From: Providencia alcalifaciens
GTDB lineage: Bacteria > Pseudomonadota > Gammaproteobacteria > Enterobacterales > Enterobacteriaceae
DNA length: 64,000 nucleotides
Direction of reading: 5' to 3'
NCBI RefSeq assembly: GCF_915403165.1
Contig: NZ_OU659204.1
Coordinates: 1,178,001-1,242,000, forward strand
Position numbers and translations under genes: made by a program. Shown here piece by piece: positions 59,501-64,000 of the stretch. Each line of letters starts with the position of its first letter. Positions within the stretch are counted from its first letter, which is position 1. The notes beneath the pieces are model-generated. The model saw only the letters and a program-made list of their open reading frames with translations. It did not search any database and was not told the origin of the DNA.

Positions 59501-61081
59501 ATGGGCATTTCCATGGACGAAAGAATGCATCAATTATCCCTGCAAAAAAATACCCAAGGAATTGGGGAAAACAGTGTTAATGGCGGGCGTGCGGATAACC
59601 GTGGTGAAAATAGTGGTGTGATGAAATCTGGCGATGCAACGGATTCAGGTAAAGGCGGTGGTTCTGTGGCAGGGGGAAATACCTTAAACCTACATACCAA
59701 TAACCATATTATGCAAGGTGGTGCGGCGCGTAATGACGGTACTAATAACGGTGGTATTGAGGGAGGACATAGTACCAATTTTGGTTTAAATAATAATGAA
59801 CTCAATGGTGGTTCTGCAACCAACGAACTAGGTTCAGTGAATCATGAAAACTTCTTTATTAAAGGGGGTAATGCAATTCGTGAATTACAAAGTGGTATTG
59901 AAAAATATCAAGGAATGCAAAAGCAATTGGCGGATGCAAATAAAGAAATTATTCGCAAGAATGATGAATTATTAAACTTACAAAAGGAAACTGAATCTCA
60001 AAAAATAGAATTAAAAAAACAGCAACAAGTGTTAGCGGAACAAGCACTTGCATCAAAAGATGCTCAAGAAAAACTAAATGCAGCTCAACAACGTCTTGCA
60101 CAGAATGAAAAAGAAAAACAGTTATTAAACGATGAGTTGATCCAGGCGAAAGGGAATGTGCGTCAATTACGCTCAGATATGAACACACAGCGTGGTGAAA
60201 TTGAAAAACTCAAAGTACAAGTAGATGCTGGACAACTAGAAGTTCAAGAGCTTGATGCTAAGCTAAATCAAGCGAATGGCGATAAAGAAAAGCTCGAAGA
60301 ACGCTTAAAAATTCAGCAAGTTCGTAATAAAAAACAAGAGGAAAAAATTACTGAAACTAAAGGCAAGATTGAGGGCAAGCAAAAAGAAATTGATGTTTTA
60401 AATAACAAGCTTGCAGATGAAGGAAAAAATAAAGCGGATTTAAATACCAAAATCCAGCGTTTAGAAAATGACATCAAAAAACTAAACAGCATTTTAAACG
60501 AAAAAGTTGAAAAAGAGTCTAAGAGCAGCTCTAAAGTCTCTGAACTGCAAGAAAAAATTGGCGTCTTAGAAATGGAGAAAAAAGCGCTAGATTCCTTGTT
60601 GCAGCAAGAACTTCAATCTTATACCAAACTGGCTGAAGAATATCGTCTCTATAAGCTGTCTGTTAAAACAGACATGGCAACATTTAAGCAGCTCAAGCCA
60701 ATGCTTTCTCAAATTGGTGATTTAGCGAATCAAGGTGAAGAGATTTTAAATGAACCATCTAAGACCACGACAGCAACACTGACAATAACCTCTCATTCTA
60801 GTGAGACAGAAACACCAATCGGTAATGTGTCTGCTGGATTTGCACAAAACTCAGGGGATAACTCAGGTACTATTCGTGGCGGAGATAGCATCAGTAATTC
60901 TTTGGTTGTCAATGGGATGGTGATTGATGATGAACAAGCGGCCAATAAATTGGCGGAAGGTATGAATAGTTTGGCACAAACAGCAGAGAGTGTTGCTAAA
61001 AATGCTGACAATTCAGTGAAAGGCACAGTTGGCACAGTGGGCGTATTTGTTCAAACACAAACACCTTATCAAGTTTGGTAA
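59501..61081 (+). CDS. 15-residue-repeat / coiled-coil / 15-residue-repeat protein, unknown
   Basis: This 526-residue protein is not recognised. Residues 27-125 hold six units of about 15 residues with the pattern xGGxAxNxGxNNxxI (QGGAARNDGTNNGGI, EGGHSTNFGLNNNEL). Residues about 126-416 form a long heptad-rich coiled coil, full of Glu, Lys, Gln and Leu. Two more repeat units come back at 444-475 (SAGFAQNSGDNSGTI), followed by a short helix and TPYQVW. There is no signal peptide or membrane helix. GGAG is eight bases before the ATG. Short regular Gly/Asn repeats suggest a beta-solenoid. A filament, spacer, tail-fibre-like or contact-dependent surface role is possible; none is shown. Confidence 0.75.
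   Translation: MGISMDERMHQLSLQKNTQGIGENSVNGGRADNRGENSGVMKSGDATDSGKGGGSVAGGNTLNLHTNNHIMQGGAARNDGTNNGGIEGGHSTNFGLNNNELNGGSATNELGSVNHENFFIKGGNAIRELQSGIEKYQGMQKQLADANKEIIRKNDELLNLQKETESQKIELKKQQQVLAEQALASKDAQEKLNAAQQRLAQNEKEKQLLNDELIQAKGNVRQLRSDMNTQRGEIEKLKVQVDAGQLEVQELDAKLNQANGDKEKLEERLKIQQVRNKKQEEKITETKGKIEGKQKEIDVLNNKLADEGKNKADLNTKIQRLENDIKKLNSILNEKVEKESKSSSKVSELQEKIGVLEMEKKALDSLLQQELQSYTKLAEEYRLYKLSVKTDMATFKQLKPMLSQIGDLANQGEEILNEPSKTTTATLTITSHSSETETPIGNVSAGFAQNSGDNSGTIRGGDSISNSLVVNGMVIDDEQAANKLAEGMNSLAQTAESVAKNADNSVKGTVGTVGVFVQTQTPYQVW
59579..59875 (+). repeat. 45-bp in-frame repeats (N-terminal set)
   Basis: Six units encode residues 27-41, 42-56, 57-71, 72-86, 87-101 and 102-120, then KGGNA. 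Each starts with xGG (xSG in one unit) and most have Asn at the seventh position. The last unit is four residues longer. Divergence between units at DNA level is large, so this is an old repeat. Confidence 0.8.
60830..60925 (+). repeat. same repeat family, C-terminal set
   Basis: Two units encode SAGFAQNSGDNSGTI and RGGDSISNSLVVNG plus following residues. They match the N-terminal repeat pattern beyond the coiled coil. Confidence 0.7.
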
Positions 61082-61101
61082 TCACATATTTATGAATAAC
61101 A

Positions 61102-61125
61102 AAAGGCCTGCATTTGCAGGCCTTT
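61102..61125. terminator. terminator between convergent repeat-protein gene and sdaB
   Basis: Perfect 10-bp arms AAAGGCCTGC (61102-61111) and GCAGGCCTTT (61116-61125) enclose ATTT. The minus-strand tail TTGTTATTC is weakly T-rich. Confidence 0.78.
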
Positions 61126-61143
61126 CACATGATAGAGATTAAA

Positions 61144-62511
61144 TTATTCGCAATGACCTAATTTAATTGCCAAACCACCTTGAGAGGTTTCACGATATTT
61201 TGCGTTGATATCTTTACCTGTTTCATACATGGTCTCGATCACTTTATCGAGACATACGCTTGGCGCACTCACGCGGCGCAATGCCATACGAGCGGCGTTT
61301 ACTGCCTTAACAGACGCAATGGCGTTACGTTCGATACAAGGTACTTGGACTTGCCCTCCAACAGGGTCACAGGTTAAGCCTAAGTTATGCTCCATGGCGA
61401 TTTCCGCCGCAACGCACACTTGCTCTGGGCTACCACCCATTAATTCTGCCAAACCAGCAGCAGCCATTGAGCAGGCTACGCCGACTTCACCTTGGCAACC
61501 GACTTCCGCACCCGAGATAGACGCATTCATTTTGTACAGTGTACCAATCACTCCTGAAACTAAGAAATAGCGGGTATAAGAGTTTTCGTTGACTGGGCGA
61601 ATAAACTTATCGTAGTAAGCCAATACCGCAGGAATAATTCCGCAGGCACCGTTAGTTGGTGCTGTGACAACACGACCACCGGCAGCGTTCTCTTCGTTGA
61701 CGGCAAGGGCGTACATATTGATCCAGTCAATCACCGCCATTGGGTCAATATTGTTATTGTCAGAAGTGACTAATTGGCGACGTAGCGCTGCGGCACGGCG
61801 AGGAACACGCAGTGGACCGGGTAATAAACCTTCAGTGCTCACACCGCGTTCAATACCGGCTTTCATGACATCCCACACCGCAGAAAGATATGCAGAAATT
61901 TCTGCTTTGCTGTGTAGGGCTAACTCGTTTTGCATCACTAATGCAGATAAAGATAATCCCGTTTCTTTACAGTGTTTTTGTAAATCAGCCGCATATTTGT
62001 ATGGATAAGGGACTTGAACCGCATTTTCAGTTTGTTGACCGAAATGTTCTTCATCGACGATAAAACCACCGCCAATGGAGTAATAATTCTTGGTATACAG
62101 AACGTTATCGCCATCAAATGCGGTAATTGTCATTCCGTTTTCGTGTAATGGTAGGTTGGTTGAATGGAAATTCATCCCACCTTCCGTTGGGAAATCGACT
62201 TCATGTTGACCATTTGCCAGCAGTAGTTTGCCAGTTTGCTCAACATTGCGCATAAATGCTGGGATAGCATCAATATCAATTGTATCAGGCAGATTACCCG
62301 CTAACCCCATAATAATCGCCATATCTGTGGCGTGACCTTTACCTGTTAGTGATAAAGAGCCATAAACATCAACAGAAATGCGTGTGGTTTTAGTGAGAAG
62401 ATTTTGCTGGATAAGGTCATCGACAAACTGCTTACCGGCTTTCATAGGGCCGACAGTGTGTGAGCTGGATGGTCCGATACCGATTTTAAAAATGTCGAAT
62501 ACGCTAATCAT
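61144..62511 (-). CDS. sdaB: L-serine ammonia-lyase (Fe-S type) SdaB
   Basis: This iron-sulfur enzyme deaminates L-serine to pyruvate. The 455-residue protein has the beta domain with FKIGIGPSSSHTVGPMKAG. The catalytic alpha domain has Cys-rich NGACGIIPAVLAYYDKF and GLTCDPVGGQVQVPCIERNA, which bind the 4Fe-4S cluster. The gene lies downstream of sdaC, as sdaB does in E. coli, which favours SdaB over SdaA. A -10-like TATAAT (62587-62582, minus) suggests an additional own promoter. Confidence 0.93.
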   Translation of the reverse strand: MISVFDIFKIGIGPSSSHTVGPMKAGKQFVDDLIQQNLLTKTTRISVDVYGSLSLTGKGHATDMAIIMGLAGNLPDTIDIDAIPAFMRNVEQTGKLLLANGQHEVDFPTEGGMNFHSTNLPLHENGMTITAFDGDNVLYTKNYYSIGGGFIVDEEHFGQQTENAVQVPYPYKYAADLQKHCKETGLSLSALVMQNELALHSKAEISAYLSAVWDVMKAGIERGVSTEGLLPGPLRVPRRAAALRRQLVTSDNNNIDPMAVIDWINMYALAVNEENAAGGRVVTAPTNGACGIIPAVLAYYDKFIRPVNENSYTRYFLVSGVIGTLYKMNASISGAEVGCQGEVGVACSMAAAGLAELMGGSPEQVCVAAEIAMEHNLGLTCDPVGGQVQVPCIERNAIASVKAVNAARMALRRVSAPSVCLDKVIETMYETGKDINAKYRETSQGGLAIKLGHCE

Positions 62512-62581
62512 ATTCTGTCTTCCTATATTGAAGGATCCCCATCAAACTGCCAATTACAGGGTATTTGTTGTCAGTAGGATG

Positions 62582-62630
62582 ATTATAGAACATCCCTCAA
62601 CTAACCCGATTGATATAGGTTAATTGAGGG
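62582..62630 (-). promoter_or_regulatory. intercistronic hairpin and -10 between sdaC and sdaB
   Basis: CCCTCAACTAACC (62594-62606) and GGTTAATTGAGGG (62618-62630) pair over 13 bp with one wobble. No T run follows on the minus strand. TATAAT at 62587-62582 lies just downstream. It could be an mRNA-processing hairpin or a weak terminator followed by a second promoter. Confidence 0.55.
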
Positions 62631-62665
62631 CTTAAATTGACTGAATTATTTGCTGGTTTTTTTAA

Positions 62666-63982
62666 TTAGAAGAATAACTTGTAGACTGCTGCGGAGATAG
62701 CGACCAGTCCCATGATAACGATGAAGATATTGCTGAGTTTACCAGAGTATTTACGCATTGCAGGTACTTTGCTAATTGCATACATTGGCATTAAGAACAG
62801 CAGGATTGCGATAACTGGGCCACCCAGACTTTCAATGATATCCAGTACACCAGGGTTTAATGTTGCGACAATCCAAGTTGTCACTAACATGAACAGTGCA
62901 GTACCACGATTTAATTTTTTGACATCAACCGTTTTGCCTTTTGCACGATATGCACGCTCAACTAAACCATTGAAACCTTCACGAGCACCTAAGTAGTGGC
63001 CTAAGAATGATTTGATGATAGCGATAAAGGCGATAATAGCGGCTGCATACTTGATGAATGGCTGATCAAAGTAGCCAGACAGGTAGTCAAGGATACTGAT
63101 GTTTTGCGCTTTAGCTGCAGCAAGGTCTGCTGAAGACAGTGTGAATACACAGCTGATGACGAAGAACATGACAGTCAGAACCATCAGAATGTGTGCAGAA
63201 GCGAGAATGCGTGAACATTTTTTCTCAGCTGCTTCATCATACTCTTCACGTTTTGCAACAGAGAATGCAGAGATGATTGGTGAGTGGTTAAACGCGAACA
63301 CCATGACTGGGATTGTTAACCAGATAGTGATCCAAATGCTTTGTCCACCCGATGCTTTAGCCGCTTCAGTTACGCTATCTAAAGATAATGTGCTCAGAAC
63401 ATCGGTGCTCCAATGTGGAACCATGTACAGAGAGAAAGCGACCAGTACGGCGATGAATGGGAACACCAGCATACTCATGACTTTAACAATGTATTTTTCA
63501 CCGAATGCAACAATGGCCATGACGCCACCGACTAAAATCAGTGCTAGCAACCAACGAGGTGGTGCACCAACGCCTAATAGTTCAGTCAGGAATTTGTTGA
63601 CGTTGTTGGTAATAGAAACGCCATAAACTAACAGAATAGGATAAATTGCAAAGAAATAGAGCAGAGTGATCCAGTTACCTGCTGTGCGACCAAAGTGTTC
63701 TTCTACAACTTCAGTGATATCACCATCTTTCTTTGAACCAGAAAGTACGAAACGGGTTAAACCACGGTGTGCGAAGAAGGTCATTGGGAAGGCAAGTACT
63801 AACATCAGTAATACTGGCAGTAATCCACTCATACCCGCATTGATAGGTAAGAATAAAACACCAGCGCCGATGGCGGTCCCATAAAGACCGAGCATCCACA
63901 CGGTATCTGTTTTACGCCAAGCGGTAGCATTCCCTGTTTGCGAGGCTGTTTTGTTGATGGAACCAACTTTTGTTGTATCCAT
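62666..63982 (-). CDS. sdaC: serine/proton symporter SdaC
   Basis: SdaC imports L-serine with protons and belongs to the HAAAP family. The 438-residue protein has eleven hydrophobic helices. Conserved segments with E. coli SdaC are WMLGLYGTAIGAGVLFLPIN, ITEVVEEHFG, VMVFAFNHSPIISAF and ITxLGGP-type ends. The ATG at 63982 is used because GGAG lies six bases upstream; a TTG twelve bases earlier overlaps that ribosome binding site. It forms an operon with sdaB for serine uptake and catabolism. Confidence 0.95.
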   Translation of the reverse strand: MDTTKVGSINKTASQTGNATAWRKTDTVWMLGLYGTAIGAGVLFLPINAGMSGLLPVLLMLVLAFPMTFFAHRGLTRFVLSGSKKDGDITEVVEEHFGRTAGNWITLLYFFAIYPILLVYGVSITNNVNKFLTELLGVGAPPRWLLALILVGGVMAIVAFGEKYIVKVMSMLVFPFIAVLVAFSLYMVPHWSTDVLSTLSLDSVTEAAKASGGQSIWITIWLTIPVMVFAFNHSPIISAFSVAKREEYDEAAEKKCSRILASAHILMVLTVMFFVISCVFTLSSADLAAAKAQNISILDYLSGYFDQPFIKYAAAIIAFIAIIKSFLGHYLGAREGFNGLVERAYRAKGKTVDVKKLNRGTALFMLVTTWIVATLNPGVLDIIESLGGPVIAILLFLMPMYAISKVPAMRKYSGKLSNIFIVIMGLVAISAAVYKLFF

Positions 63983-64000
63983 AATAGTCTCCAAAAATAA

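Noticed and set aside
63983..63994. TTG start adding four residues to SdaC
   Set aside because: It would include the GGAG ribosome binding site that serves the ATG at 63982.

Overview
The window is chromosomal DNA of an enterobacterium close to Providencia (Morganellaceae). This rests on E. coli-like housekeeping proteins in a partly conserved order, moderate to low GC, and a rhomboid protease that resembles my recollection of Providencia stuartii AarA. Species cannot be fixed from sequence alone. I see no rRNA, tRNA, CRISPR array, integrase or insertion sequence.

Layout. 1-2190 (minus) is the cecR-ybhG-ybhF drug-efflux operon, cut by the left edge. 2479-5266 (plus) holds rhlE-dusC and a YeaQ-like membrane protein. 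5378-6219 (minus) is an AT-rich pair of unknown genes. 6353-9754 holds sseA, a small membrane peptide and dinG, whose leader carries an operator and terminator-like structures. 9856-12878 holds dps, rhtA, a LOG-family gene and a GNAT gene. 13134-20312 holds ybiT, yjdM, moeAB, folE-yeiB and sanA. 20501-24400 (minus) holds a rhomboid fused to a propeller-like domain, and malic enzyme maeA. 24830-27142 (plus) is an AT-rich cassette of unknown secreted proteins inserted between maeA and cdd. 27274-31708 (minus) holds cdd, yohK-yohJ and metG. 31947-38262 (plus) holds apbC, lemA, an M48 protease, udk, dcd and asmA. 38325-40684 (minus) holds an unknown coiled-coil gene and yegH.

40927-48552 runs from gnd to the his operon. 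In E. coli this interval carries ugd and wzz. Here it holds a DKNYY-like protein, an MFS exporter, a CatB-like acetyltransferase, a small exported protein, yeaK and a nuclease-like two-gene cassette. 48779-56046 (minus) is a complete hisL-GDCBHAFI operon with leader peptide and attenuator. 56276-63982 holds yeeZ, a gstB-like gene, a dacC-type carboxypeptidase, a striking repeat/coiled-coil/repeat protein and the sdaC-sdaB serine-use operon.

How it works together. Most of the window is core metabolism: histidine, Moco, folate, pyrimidine salvage, serine catabolism, Fe-S carrier, peptidoglycan and outer-membrane upkeep. Between conserved blocks sit small AT-rich accessory cassettes at about 5.4-6.2, 24.8-27.1, 38.3-38.9, 42.5-48.6 and 59.5-61.1 kb. 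The best candidates for something undescribed are the 526-residue protein at 59501-61081 (15-residue Gly/Asn repeats at both ends of a long coiled coil), the 24.8-27.1 kb cassette, the endonuclease-like pair at 47226-48552, and the rhomboid-propeller fusion.
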